NCBI GenBank assembly: GCA_019614645.1
Contig: JABWDB010000019.1
Coordinates: 418,501 to 482,500 of the forward strand
Direction of reading: 5' to 3'
Source of the DNA: Stratiolaelaps scimitus
Lineage: Eukaryota; Arthropoda; Arachnida; Mesostigmata; Laelapidae
Length of the DNA stretch: 64,000 nucleotides
A program made the translations under genes and the position numbers. Positions 1 to 12,283 of this stretch are shown in pieces. Every line of letters starts with the position of its first letter. Within the stretch, counting starts at the first letter, position 1. Under the pieces are notes generated by a model. It was not told where the DNA came from. It ran no database searches and saw only the letters and a program-made list of their open reading frames with translations.

Positions 1-2187
1 TGTCGAACGACACAAGTTTGCCGGAAAGCTACAACAAAAGGAATTGTATGCTGTGGAACTATGGAGCAGCCCAACCCCAATTGATGCCTCTGTCCTCGGC
101 AGCTTCTCACCCAGCGCCCCCCTTCTACTGATTCTCTCCTCTGACGTCGTTGTTTGTTCCACCGGCGCCGGCGAAAGCGCCGCCCCCCCCCGCCCCCCCC
201 GAAGTCTGTTCTCGTTGGCCGCCGGAGCTGGTGAATCGTCGTTAGAATTTCGTGTCGATCGAGCGAAAATCTCGCTCACGGCGAATTGTCGCCTCGTTCT
301 GATTGGCCGGGTATTGTCGATAATCCTCGCGGTGACGCCACAGCAGGTGAGACAGACGCGGCGCTGATATGAATCGTTCTCGGAGACAAATGCGTCGTTG
401 CAAGGCCGAATTTTGGCAGCGGCACAGCCGTGTTCGATACCGTTCGAAATTGAGGCGCTATTCGGCCCTCTGCGGTTGATCTGTGATGAAAATTCGTCGT
501 GTTGATCTGTCGAATCGATTTCACTGACGATCGCTATCAATTGTGATGACCGAACCGAACGGAGCCCAACCCACAGCAACGACAATCGGAAGATGTGTGT
601 GTGTGTGTCTGAGTATGATGATTGGGCAACCGCGCGGCGGGCCAGCGCTGTAGAACATTGGAGTTCGAAAGGGTACTGGATTGTCTTGTGTTTGATTCTG
701 ATATCGGATGTATCTGCGGATGTCGCAACGTGTTTGCTCAGTGGAAAACCCAGTGGTCTGGTATATATATATATATATATATATATAATCAATGAATAAT
801 GGAAGCGTTATATATAGAGAGAGAGAGAGTGAGATTTGTTGTTTATTGTCACAGTAGTATTTATCAAAAAATGCTGTGCAACTTTGCAGTAGTGTCTCGA
901 AACGGCTTGATAACTTAGAACTTCGCGCACTTTGTGTCTGCGCCGTTATATTGGACATATCTATTTTCAAATCGGTAGCTATGTAAATACATTTCACTGT
1001 TCGTTGACTTTAATGCGCACCTATTCGTTCCTGCCATTTGGAAATTCGGGCAGAAAATTCATCAGTTACTCGACTCGGCCAGCTGCAGCGGCTCCCGAAA
1101 CTGATTTGGCCACAGTCGCTCCATGCCAATGAGCAGTGGACAGTGCGTGCTTAACACGCCGGTGGAAATGATCATTTCGCAACAGTAGAGCGGTCATATA
1201 TATATATATATATTAGTATCTATTCTAGATTCTAGTTGATCAGCGAAGCGATCCAAATGATGAATTAGGTCCCGCAAAGACCGCCACTGCAGTGGCAAGT
1301 TTCTGAGCAGTTATAGGGGAAGAAAGCTCTCGCCAAGATTCGTAATAACAATTAGGAATATAGCTGTTTCGACCTCATTGTTGCCGTATTTTAGCTACGC
1401 ACAGGACAAGATTTGATCGTCGACTAGCCACAAACAGCATTTGCCACTCGCGCAGTAACTCGCTGTAACTCCGAGGGAATATCTCGGGGTTAGAACTTTG
1501 ATCAGCAATTGAACACGTTCGACGTTTGTACGCTTGATTCGAACTCCGACCGGAGTTCGCGGGCAGCGCTTTTTTCAATGAACATCGTAACTAGGCGCGG
1601 TTTCTTCACTACAGCTCAGGTACCCATGGTTCATTTGAGGTCATGATGCGTTCATTATTTCCAAGATGTTCGTATCATGTTAACAGTTGTAAAACTTAAG
1701 TTCAACGCTTTTTTTGTCCATTTGACTGAGCATGCGTCATTCGCTTGGGCGAGGCTACAATTTCTGTTGATTCGGTAACAATAAGTCGTACTAAAAAGAT
1801 AATTTCATTTTTATGATTATATCATACGTCTGCGTTGATCATTTGATATGTATTATATTTAGAATTAGAACTTCGCTAGCAACCGCGGCACCTTCATTTT
1901 ACGTGATCGTTTCGAACTTAGCCACGATTTAACCAACGATTCGACTACCCAGCAATGTGTTCGTTATCATTGTGACTTCCTCTTAGCGAACTTCGTGCCG
2001 TGCCAGTTAAGTACGACACTCTACTAAAGCTGAACGGGCGGATTGGCCACCCGGCAGACCGATGGACTGGGCCAACAGAGCCAACTAATATTGAATGCCA
2101 CCTCAGTCGCTGACCCTCGTAGCCATCGAGCTTCGACTCGCGTCAATACGCTGACGCAACACGCACTAACTCAATTAACTATTTTCA
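1..2187. other. non-coding stretch, 5' end of window
   Basis: No supportable gene. It holds a poly-C tract at 183-200, a GT run at 594-608, TA tracts at 762-787 and 1196-1213, a GA run at 816-829 and a 9-bp inverted repeat with a 2-base spacer at 1540-1559. Open frames across the TA tracts encode only alternating Ile-Tyr and were discarded. Confidence 0.5.
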
Positions 2188-2188
2188 G

Positions 2189-2254
2189 TTCGTTCTTGCC
2201 GCGCAACTGCCTGACCACTCCGACCTCCCTGTATCCCTTTTAATCCAATCATAA
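2189..2254 (+). CDS. possible short terminal exon
   Basis: The sequence just before it has a good animal splice-acceptor shape: a CTAAC-type branch point and a pyrimidine-rich run ending in TTTTCAG. The following 66 bases are open in the first frame (21 residues, ending in TAA) and also in a second frame for 18 residues. No upstream partner exon was found. The evidence is the acceptor alone, so this may be chance. Confidence 0.1.
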   Translation, partial: FVLAAQLPDHSDLPVSLLIQS

Positions 2255-2287
2255 CAGCGTTCCGCAGGCAACTCCGCCTGTCGAGGA

Positions 2288-2344
2288 ATAATTCGATATA
2301 TTCAAAATAATTCGATATGTTCGAAATAATTCAATATAATTCTA
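2288..2344. repeat. 19-bp tandem repeat, three copies
   Basis: Units start at 2288, 2307 and 2326, each opening with ATAATTC. Unit 2 differs from unit 1 at two positions (ATATTCAAA versus ATGTTCGAA). Unit 3 is more diverged in its second half. Confidence 0.8.
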
Positions 2345-2445
2345 CACAATTCTACCACCGGACAGATATAGCCAGTGATCTCGTCGCGTGGGGCGGGGAA
2401 GAACGCTAGAAGCAGTGTATCCCTTTGAAATGATCATCGATCATC

Positions 2446-2467
2446 GTCGCCGCCGCCGCCGCCGCCA
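2446..2467. repeat. GCC trinucleotide tract
   Basis: About seven CCG/GCC units just after ATCGATCATCG. Confidence 0.85.
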
Positions 2468-3406
2468 CTTCGCGGCGGCCAGCACACCATTGTGCTTGCT
2501 CTGTGCTTACGGAACGATGGGGCATGACACGGCCTCAGCAGGCGTTGTTGTCCGACGTGAGCGTGCCATGTTGTGTCGGAACCAGTAGTAACAGACAACG
2601 TCCAATTAATTCACCCAGTGATTCGTCCATCAATCAATCGACCTGTCTGGCGTATTGATGCTTCCTCTCTGATTGGGCCGCGCGAGGCGGTGACGTTTGG
2701 AGGGTCCGAGGGCGAGCGAGCGAGCGGGCGATTGGATGCGATTTCTTCCCTCGATTCATTCATTCATTTACCTATCAATCACTTGATTGTATCCACACAC
2801 GCACTAGTGCCAGTGTCGCTAACCGTGGCATCACGTGGTGACCTTGAAAATAGCCCGCCGCCATATATGATATCTGCCGGCTCCACGTCCCCAACACTAA
2901 ATAGAATGAGACCCCAATGAGCTAAAGTCTGAAGTCGTTCTCTAGCTATATATCTATCTCTCGCGTGCTGCCTCTCTCTCTGTCGCGCCTCCTGCGGCTC
3001 TCGCTGGATTGAAATCTAAGCAGAATTCTGCTCGCGTGGCTTCTACTACTGCTGCTGATGCTGCCAATGTGGCCGCAGCCCGACGAGCTTCAGTCGCAGC
3101 CATTTCATTCAATTGAAATAATTGTAATAATGACGACAATAATGTAATTGTGAGTGACGTAATCGTGCACGGTGAGCGAAGACGAAATGAAGACTACAAG
3201 CTAAGTGACTTCGTCTTTGGCTTCTGCGCTGCGCCGGTAGCGGCCGCAGCAGCTAGCCTCGGAGCGCCAGCTCGGGGCACCAGCAACACAACGGGGTCTG
3301 GACACGAAGCCTATATAGTTACAAACGTCATTTGTTGTTCGTAACCGTCGTTGTCGTCGTCGTTCTCCGTGCCCAGCAAAAAGGTCTCAGCAGCAGACAG
3401 CGCCCT

Positions 3407-3850
3407 ATGGAGGGGGAATTCAGATGCGCGCTGTTCGTCGCCGCTTGCTTTTTCTTCGCGGGCTCTCCCTCCGCGATCTGGTACAGCGCGCCACACCACC
3501 ACCACCATCGCTCAGGGTCCATTATGGTGGTCGACCTATGGCCGGTATTCGATGATCTTGGTGACCATCGAGACGATGGGGAGCCAGCCGACCACTCAAT
3601 AACTGTGGCACCGACTGGGCCAGTTCAGTTCAGACAGGAGCGGCGGTTCACAGACAAAGCGCATTACCGAAGGCAGCTTACCGCGGGCTCCGGCCGGACA
3701 GCGCTTCTGATGCAAGCGGACACAGCAGACAACAACAACAGCAACAGCTCAAGGGGCAGCAGTCATTTCTCTACGCACACTGCTACAATACTTCTGCAGC
3801 AGCAGCTTCATGAGCTGCCGCAGCTGATTCCACCGTTACTGCTCGTGTAG
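3407..3850 (+). CDS. hypothetical secreted protein ORF (147 aa)
   Basis: An uninterrupted frame from an ATG in good context (CCTATGG) to TAG. Residues 1-23 look like a signal peptide: a short charged start, a hydrophobic core around ALFVAACFFFAG, and a plausible cleavage after SPSA. A His run (about residues 29-33) follows, then an acidic stretch (FDDLGDHRDDGE), an Asn/Ser-rich segment (NNNSNSS) and a Leu/Gln-rich C-terminus. Most codons end in G or C. No family is recognised. Overlapping frames on both strands at 3311-3602 are open too, so base composition may explain the openness. It could equally be one exon of a larger gene. Confidence 0.2.
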   Translation: MEGEFRCALFVAACFFFAGSPSAIWYSAPHHHHHRSGSIMVVDLWPVFDDLGDHRDDGEPADHSITVAPTGPVQFRQERRFTDKAHYRRQLTAGSGRTALLMQADTADNNNSNSSRGSSHFSTHTATILLQQQLHELPQLIPPLLLV

Positions 3851-3964
3851 TAGTCGAGTTACTACAGGTGCGCGCATAGCGGCGGGGCCAGCAATGACGA
3901 CGGCAACAACGGTAGCGGCTGCGGGTCCTATTATAGTCAACGATATCACTCATGGTCCATGTGC

Positions 3965-3967
<3 letters not shown>

Positions 3968-3998
<31 letters not shown>
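3968..3998. repeat. (TA)n microsatellite, 31 bp
   Basis: Pure TA run followed by GTGTGG. Confidence 0.95.
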
Positions 3999-4003
<5 letters not shown>

Positions 4004-4756
4004 GATATATTGGTCTAACGAATGCCAGAGTATATCTGCTTGACGCCACCACCCCTGTCCCCGGCAGCGACCAGCCCGCTTAGTGAAAAGTGGCTCCATT
4101 TTGCTGCTGCTGCTGATGGTTTTTTGTAGCCGGCCACCGTAATGCTTCAGATATTCGAATCTCCCTTAGACCATGTGGTATCTAGTATAACTACATATGG
4201 GTTCTAGACGGAACAAACAGTGACAGATAGACATTCATTTAGATGGAACGATGCAGAGCCCTCAAGAGGTTGCCCGGGGGCCGGGGTCACATTGTCCGCC
4301 GGACAAAGCCAATACTATTTACCTATAATAATAATAATAATCGAGTAGAATGTAGCTAGCATGCTTACGATGAAATCAAACTAGTGTTGCTACATGCAAC
4401 ATTCGTGATGATTACGAGAAGGAGTGTGACACGGTCGTTCGCTGTGGGTTGAATACAGATGACGGAGTAGATCGATCCAGGGAGGCGAACGGCAGAAGAA
4501 CCAGCCGAATCTGAATAGTGTTTACGTACAGATTCTGCCTCTGTCTGTGAACGAAGCTTTCGACGTTACGACGTCTGTTGGGAGAAACGAGTGAATTGTG
4601 TGTTGAAGAGTACGCCGCTCACAGAGCTGTGCAGTACCACAGCCAGTGAAAAGGACAAATGAGGTAGGCTGCAATTTACGTGTGAAAACTGCGCTTCGAC
4701 ATCGCCACACGCCAACGTACGGTATTGCGTTCGCATTGAAATGAGGCGCTTTCTCA

Positions 4757-5179
4757 TTAGAGAGAATTAATAACTGATTGTGGCGCTATGGGTATTATTA
4801 TGGGCCAGGGATAGCGGGTAGCAGCATTGTCTCGTAGCGTGGTGAGCTCGCCACGCGGTTCTAGCATCGAAACCGCCCGGTCGAGGTGAGTCCACCCATT
4901 GGCTATGCATTTTCGACTTGAGAAGCTTAGACCCCGAGTTATATAAATATGCACTAACGAGTACACAATCCCTTCCCGGATAGGCGCTGTTGGTGCTGCT
5001 GTTGAATAGCATATGCTTTCACAAGTGCACACAGCCGATTTGTATTCCATGAGCTCAATTGACGGCGGATCCTGCGCGCGTAAGATCTTGCCAAACCAAG
5101 CACACACGCTATGGTAGACGCCTAGACACATAGCGCTGCTAATTGGAAGTGAATAGCGAATGCTAGCATTAGGCGGCAT
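4757..5179 (-). CDS. hypothetical ORF (140 aa)
   Basis: ATG-to-stop frame free of microsatellite codons, which makes it one of the longer non-repetitive frames here. It has five Cys in its first 60 residues, no clear signal peptide or membrane helix, and no motif I recognise. On the opposite strand a strong donor (CGAG then GTGAGTCC at 4886-4893) ends a short open frame, so the plus strand may carry the signal instead. A frame this long is expected by chance in 64 kb. Confidence 0.13.
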   Translation of the reverse strand: MPPNASIRYSLPISSAMCLGVYHSVCAWFGKILRAQDPPSIELMEYKSAVCTCESICYSTAAPTAPIREGIVYSLVHIYITRGLSFSSRKCIANGWTHLDRAVSMLEPRGELTTLRDNAATRYPWPIIIPIAPQSVINSL

Positions 5180-5984
5180 ATTCTGTCCTAATCTCGTCGA
5201 CCACAGTCTGGCACGATTGTCACCAGAGCTGGGGGGTATCAGATAGCGAGAACAAAAACGAGAAATTTCTCAATTCGACGCCCCCCCCCCCGCAACTCTT
5301 CAACCTTCCCCTGCTCAAGCACAAACTTCATCTGTGGACAATGCAACAAAACAACGGTAGACGGCCGCGCCGCCACATTGGCTCAAAAGGATGCTGCTAT
5401 CTCAGGTGTTGACGCCTGCGAATCGTCAGGTATCCAGACAAAAGATCACACACGTTGTGGTCGGTTGTGGCAGTTAAAAACAGCTCTATCTATTCGCGTG
5501 TATGTGTATCGTTTTCGAAACGGATCCGGCATTGTCTAATCACACGTACTCTGCGTTTTGCTTTGTGCGTTTTTTTTGTTTGTTTTTGTTATTTTTTAGA
5601 AAACCGATGTGCATACTAATATGTCTCGCTTAAATTAGCGCAACCCCATTTTCGACGCAATACGCGATCAGCTTATAATTATTTGGCATATTGCTATCGA
5701 ATGCTTGGATGAGGTGAAACAGTTAGTGGCGAAAAGAACATTTTGTCCAAAGTACTCGAAAGCAATGATGGTCGTTGAAACACCAATGCCAACGTCAGCA
5801 TGAAGATTGAACTCAACTGAGTGGAGCACTACTAGTGAAAAATGTTATCGAGTACATGTGTTCTGCTATTGCACACGCCTCTCATTATCTTGGCTGACCT
5901 TGAGTTCTGTAGTGGCTGTTTGCCAGCCGGGACGCAGACCATCGATCTCTCATCATGGCATAAATAGACCATGGCTAGTGTTCC

Positions 5985-6028
<44 letters not shown>

Positions 6029-6043
6029 GTATTATATATATAT
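5985..6043. repeat. compound TA microsatellite
   Basis: A pure TA run at 5989-6024, then an interruption (ATATGTAT) and a second run to 6043. It creates false Ile-Tyr open frames on both strands. Confidence 0.95.
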
Positions 6044-6576
6044 GCGATGCTCGCGAAGTGTCGCAAGAGATTAATTGCAAATTACGACAATCGGTCCATG
6101 CACCGAATTCATGTAATCGAAGACATAACCCATTGGAACGCCATCGATCTCTTGGCGCCAGCGGCAGCATCAGCCGCAGCAGATCCCGCCAGAGTTTTCA
6201 ATCGATGGGATCGGTCCAAGTCAACCCACGCGCGTGCAAATCGGGCTACGGACATTTTGCCCTGTTCTATTCACAGTCTGTTCGGTCACGAGCGTTACTC
6301 ACCACTCCAATTGAAAGATCGCTGTTCAACTCACACACACAGATATATACTCACGCGGACATACATACACTACACAGGTACGGGTGTTTAGGTGGACGGA
6401 ACCCCGACAATCCTTACAAATGTATTGCACTTTCTATCTCGCTATCTAACGGTGACGAAATCTCGTTGACAATGGACTCGGACGTGCAGCCACCGGCCCA
6501 CATGGCGATGATTCGACCGAGCAATCTGGTACATCTCGTCTGCACCACTGTTACTTTTCTTTTCTTTACGACTTTT

Positions 6577-6646
6577 TGTTGTTGTTGCTTCTGTTGTTGT
6601 TATTGTTGTTGCTGTGGTTGTTGCGGTTGTTGTTGTTGTTGTTGCT
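6577..6646. repeat. TTG/GTT triplet tract, interrupted
   Basis: Roughly 70 bases of TTG units broken by CTT, ATT, CTG and CGG. Confidence 0.9.
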
Positions 6647-8225
6647 AATATCGAAACAGCAATAAAAGCGGCGACAGCGAAGCTAATCTACGAATCGATG
6701 TTCACTCTCGCTTGCCCCACCACCCACACTCACCTGGAACGCATCAAACAGAACACAATGCGTACGTTTTTTGTTAGTTATCGATTGCAATTTCGTCCAT
6801 TCTGTACGTTCTGTTCCTGTATAATCGTTATTACGATATTGTTGTTTTGTTGTTGTTGTTGTCATATGCGAAATGAAGTGACGTCATAGGCAGTGTATAC
6901 GATAGCCTATTTTCCTGCAATGCTTATATTTGTAGGTAGGGAACAGAAATAGAAATTAATATGATAAAGATTGACGTCACGTCCGAGGGTATTGTCGGCA
7001 CTGTGGGGATTCGCAAACCCCACTAAAGCCTTTTGGGGGTGGAAGGCCGCCCCCAAGGTTCGGAAGTGCGTTTGTCAGTACTTCAGCAGCGCATTGAAGC
7101 GGCAACGGTGTCTTACTCCTTGCTACGTTGTGTCTACTCTTCACGGTGTGCCTGCGCCGCCGGATACAGCACCGATGCGGCCACTGCTTCTCGGGCTCAG
7201 GGGACGTCAAGACACCCCTAATACCGACGTATACCCTCGTTAGTATTATTCAACGATATACTAATTATATCTGATAGCATCTGTATAGCATACGCATAGC
7301 TGTAGAATAGTTTGGTCGATAGTTAAAGTTAACTCACGACAGGATACTGCTAAGCGACGGAATTGATCAGATGTATGGTGGGACTATGACGTTCAATGAC
7401 GCCTTCAGCGGAGTGATTTCGCCTCAGCTGCCACCATAATATATCTATAGATATAGGGGCCACCAGGGTTGCCCATATTGCCAACGAGATCCGTAATCGC
7501 CTTATTACTGATTAATGGCGTCGCTGTTTGCTCAGTCATGTTGCGTCGATGGGGGCGGTCGGTGCCAGCCGCGCTATTAATTGTCAACGACAGTGTAATT
7601 AGATGCAGGTGATATTTGCTCACCGTTCGCTTTGTTTTTCTCAGCCTTGTGCCTGCTGGCTTACCGGCGCATGCGGGGGCAGATATCTCACGGTGGTGAC
7701 CCCGAGAGGGTCAGGCATTGTGCAAGGTGCAATATATTTCCAGCATTGCCACGCTCAATGGTGGTAATCGTAATTCCACTTCACTCTCTTCCCTGGTCGA
7801 TTCTCTCGCGTCCGGGCTCACGCCCACGTTCCCCTCTCGCTCGTAGGGGGTTACATGAGCGTTACCCTGCTGCTGCTGGTGCTGCTGCTACTGCAGTGCA
7901 ATCAATTGTGATATCGACACCGTGCACGGTTTTATGGCCGGCAACCCGCCAGTGACAGCTGTCCAGTATACAGCGGAGTACAGTCATTGGTGGACCGGAA
8001 GACAGTAATTGGCAGCGCGGGTAATGCCGGCTCGGGGGCTTCGGCGGGGTGAGTGGAGGCACCGACCGGAATTTGCGTGTGTATGGGGCTCTGGCCCCAG
8101 CATCTCACTCGTCACCACCTACGCGGCGTGACGCTGTTCGGGGTACCATGTGTACTGCGGTGCCGTTGCCTGTCGAAGCGTTCTCTCACACTCACAGCCA
8201 TTGACAAACGGACACTCAGAGGCAT

Positions 8226-8266
8226 CCGTCACAAGCAACCGCTGCCTACGCGGTTGCTTGTGACGG
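8226..8266. repeat. perfect 17-bp inverted repeat (hairpin)
   Basis: Arms 8226-8242 and 8250-8266 are exact reverse complements (left arm CCGTCACAAGCAACCGC) with a 7-base loop TGCCTAC. Pairing stops abruptly beyond the arms. A perfect 17-bp stem with so short a loop is very unlikely by chance in 64 kb. It is shorter than a usual animal pre-miRNA stem. It could be a structured RNA element, a transposon end or a foldback arm. Confidence 0.9.
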
Positions 8267-8737
8267 TTTTAGGCTGGTGACCAACACTAAAACGCTGGTT
8301 ACACTGACTCTTGTTGCTGCTGTTGCTGTTGCTGTCGTTGTCTTGTCCGGTGCGGCGCAGAGTTAATGAGACACGGAAGGCGGAGGTTGAATAGCCGGCA
8401 TAAAATGTTAGAGTGGACATAGAAAATCAACAACAAGAGCGGCACTTAATTCGCAGGCGGACGGGGACGGTCACAAAGCTTTTCGCATACAGTGCCGGTA
8501 GATGCACCGGCAGATCTGCTGCAATTAGTTGCGAATTGTTACAGACAAAAGGACGAATGCTCACTCATGGCTGAGCTGGCTCTTGCTGGTACACGCGGAC
8601 GGACACCACTTTGTCGAATGGGGCAATATGATGACGTATGGTACCTCATCAACCTCGCGTCGTAATGCGCGAGTCGACGTTGTAGTGGACGTCAGAGATG
8701 TGTTCTTTTTTCTTTCTTGCTGTGCCGCTGCCTACAG

Positions 8738-8838
8738 TTTACTTTTTGTCAACTGCATCACGGGCTTGTACTATGGCGACAATGACGGGCCGGGACCACT
8801 CTGCAGGAGTCACTTCAACCGCAAACGTATATATGAGC
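8738..8838 (+). CDS. candidate internal exon
   Basis: A very pyrimidine-rich run (TTCTTTTTTCTTTCTTGC...) ends in CTACAG immediately before 8738. A GTAAGT donor follows 8838. The 101 bases between are open in two frames. In frame 2 they give a Gly/Asp/Asn-containing segment ending in a basic stretch (NRKRIYE). Frame 3 gives a Ser/Thr/Ala-rich segment. Splice strength is the main support. No partner exon was matched and no family is recognised. Confidence 0.2.
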
Positions 8839-9132
8839 GTAAGTACGATAACATGGACACGTTTCGCTATTCAGAAACAAAGTCACTTGACAGTGTTGTT
8901 GTAGTGCTGCCTCCTACTACTATTATAATACTACTACAGTGAATGCTACTCTGCGAATACGACCAATATAAATCGTGTGTACTGCGACACTTAGGTCGAA
9001 GGTTGAGTCGCTGAGCTAAAGTTGTCGGGGGTGTCATTAGCAGGCGGCCGAGCCCGAGAGCCGTCGATACCCCGCGCCACCGGCAGTTGGACTCACAGTT
9101 AAAGACACTGCGAAATGGTCACTCCCTAACCG

Positions 9133-9148
9133 CCCCCCCCCCCCCCCC
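9133..9148. repeat. poly-C tract, 16 bp
   Basis: Uninterrupted C run, the longest homopolymer noted here. It is followed by ACCCC. Confidence 0.95.
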
Positions 9149-11689
9149 ACCCCACACTTGAGATAAGCGACAAGCAGCACAAAAAAATTGCCGCCTCCGT
9201 TATTTTCGCCCCCATCATCTCACGCAGTGGCAACACAGTCGATGCAGGGTGCTCGTGGCGGGTTCCGTCTCTCCGTCTGTCCGGCCATTCAGGCGACGCA
9301 AATACATTCAAACGGTAGCTAGCTGGGTGGTCCGTCGCATTAGCAGCGGTAGTTACAATTGTTGTTGTTGCTGTCGCCGCCACCGCCACCGCCGCCACCG
9401 CGTCGACCACCAGCATCAACGCCTGGCCCCGCTGGCCCCTATTATTGCCGTTGTCGTGCACAAAGACAAAACGGCCGACAGCGACAACGACAAATGACTA
9501 TGCATCGCCGCAGAAAGTGATTCTGTACGCGAAGGTCGAGTTCGCGAAGCTAGAGCGAGCTCGATTGGACGCTTGGGCCACTCGGCGCTCCGTAGCAGTC
9601 ATCGTAGAATTCGGTCGTTTGCTATAGCTGCTGCTGCTGCTGTCGTTGTCAGCGACAACAGCAGCAGCGACGGTGTTGGCCAGGATGTATCATACTTATG
9701 ATTCTGGATGTCGTTACTCGCTCAGTTTGTCTGATCCGGTTCGGTGTTGCTCATTGGCCAGCCGCATCCAATTTTCAGTCAAGGGGCAGGAGAGTTACAC
9801 CAATGTTGTGCCTGTCTACAAACACTGTCAGTACTGCCAGCATTAGACTATTGTTAGAAGAAGTCCAGGCGGCGGGGTAAGGCGAGACGCAATAAGGCAC
9901 TGCACAGGTCGCTCGTTTTTTACGCAGCTGTCGTGCTATCGTCCACGCAGCAATATACGTCGATTTGCGGACGAGTCCGTTTCTATATAGAAGTGTGCGC
10001 TGATATTTTGTCACGTTTTTATAGGCCTTTATAGACAAAGGGAGGAGAGCTATGCTTTGGAAATCTTCGAAGGCAGGCTGACTGAACAGAGTGGGAGATT
10101 ATTCGCACGCATCGCGTAAACAGCAGTTCGTGGAGGACAGGTAGCAGGACTGACGCCGCTGGACGTTGAAGGTATTCACATTTGACGATAGCTTACATTT
10201 GAATGGACAATTAAGGGAGAGCCCTCAGGGTGGCAGCGTATCATATCTCCACGGCGCGTATTCGTTAACCATTCTAGATTTAAGTTAATTCATTCCATAC
10301 GATGCCTATGTGAATATGTGAATGTCTATACACAGGTGATCCACAATCGTATACTATGAGCGTACGAATTTGGTTGACCTGTGCATGTCACCAGCTCACC
10401 GTTAATAGGTAGCCGAGCATTTGGCTAATGTTTACAGATATTGTCTTTCTCCAGGATTCCGAGAATACGCCTGTCCTCCTCCAACATCCAAGCGACCTTC
10501 CATACACCATGTCTTGTCCCCTTGTAGGGGATCTATATCGCACACGGACTAAGACACACGCAGACACGTAGACACTGTCTCTATCAGTCGAATGTGATGC
10601 ACACCGAGATTGATCACTGGTTATTTCGTCCTTTTATCCATCTATTCACTATTGTTCCGAGCCAAGTCGTGATTCTCGTGACATCACTCGTGGATATTGT
10701 AACAGCGAGACGAACAGAGACGAGAGAACGGGCAGTCATAGTCAACTATGAGATTAACGCATAAATCAAGTAAAATCTACCGCACGCACGCATGCAAACG
10801 CACAAACAGACAAACACTCACCCACCCATTCATAGATTATGCCAGAATACTCAGCCAGTATGAAAGGCTCCACTTATCACCGCGAATCACTTCGAATGAG
10901 CACGGCGAGCTGGCCACTTGCAGATACCTATGTGGCAGTAGAGGTAACCTGCCGATAGTATCGCGGGTCATAGATATTAATGGCCGTACATTACACCGAT
11001 GTTACTGTGGAACAGGCGAGAATCGTCGGCTCAGAAAGCCAGCCAGCACCCGCCAGCTGGAAGATCCTCTGCGCGACGGCCGCTTCGCGCTTGGTGATCT
11101 ATTGTAACGATGAACAAACCTCACGCGAAGAATGCGTCATTTTTACTGGTTGACGTTGGACCCGATTGTCTGCAGACAGCTGTGTGTGATGTTTTCGTTC
11201 AGCTGAGATTCACAGATGATTTTTCGGCGATTTCAACGATTCTGATGTCGTTCGTTTAGGTATGAAGTAAGACACGTAACTCCAGTGGATTGTATGTGGT
11301 TACTTTTGGGAACGAACATGATCAAACAATCTCGTGTTTGTCGGGGTGCTCGCCGTATCGAGCTGTTTTTTTGCCAAAACGGATTCAGCAGCAGCAGCAA
11401 CAGCGGCTACAGCTAGGTTTCGCAACACGTCTACGTGCGTGTACTTTATCCACATACGAAAACTCGCGAGCATGACCATGCCGTCATCACGCATAGAGAC
11501 GCACAGTGGTGGCTAGTTGTTACTGGGATCGCGTACGAAATACTGCGGCGACAACTGCGCTGCCGGTGCAGCAGCGCAGTGGGATTGGCCCCTTGGGGTG
11601 CTATCGGCGGGCGCTATAAATTATCAAATGGACCAACTTCTCCTCATTTGCTATTGTTGTCGCCCTGTTCTCCGTCTCTGGATATATGT

Positions 11690-11715
11690 TATATATATAT
11701 ATATATATATATATA
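11690..11715. repeat. (TA)n microsatellite
   Basis: 26 bp of TA between GATATATGT and CATTTTCG. Confidence 0.95.
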
Positions 11716-12283
11716 CATTTTCGAAGGCAACATATGAATGAATGGCTGCTCGGTATCACCTATAGATGGTGCGGCTGGCATTGTTGTAAAACCCGTATTT
11801 CATGAGCGGCAGTTAATTGTATCATTGCGATGGCTGCAAGCGCACTCGAATAGAATAAAGGGTAGTTATCGATCCGGCTCATCGATCCGCCCAATGACTT
11901 ACCTCGCTGCTAAGTTGGCTCGTTGAACAACTTCGAGAACTTTATCTTCTGGAATGAAGGCCCGCCTCACCTCACGTTATCCAACTCCCTTCATGGATGG
12001 ACTCATCGCTGTCTACTTCTTAACAAATACGCCATTGCGCGGTACTGGTGGATGCTGTATTACTACAACGATTGTCGTGCGCGCACAATGTTCACATATG
12101 CACATAGACAACACTGAATGTGCACATGATTGCGGTGGCAATCGAGCCAAAAGACCTGTGCTAGTTTGATGAGAGGAACCGTCTAGCTACGTAAAAAAAA
12201 CTTGGAATAAAACCTCCTGACAAAGAAAGCGTGCTGGCTTGTTTCATCTTTACCCTTAATTACAACGAGTGATCAACAAATAT

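Larger units (their letters stand above)
5180..8225. other. repeat-rich non-coding stretch
   Basis: No gene supported. Contents: C11 at 5281-5291, T-rich sequence near 5565-5600, the compound TA tract at 5985-6043, TTG/GTT triplets at 6577-6646 and 6839-6862, a GC-rich patch with stacked inverted repeats at 7003-7056, and CTG triplets near 7867-7895. Open frames at 5971-6648 and 6971-7243 cross these tracts or overlap three other open frames. Confidence 0.45.

Noticed and set aside
5971..6648. 225-codon plus-strand frame
   Set aside because: It begins in a TA tract and ends in a TTG tract read as polycysteine; no ATG context or splice support.
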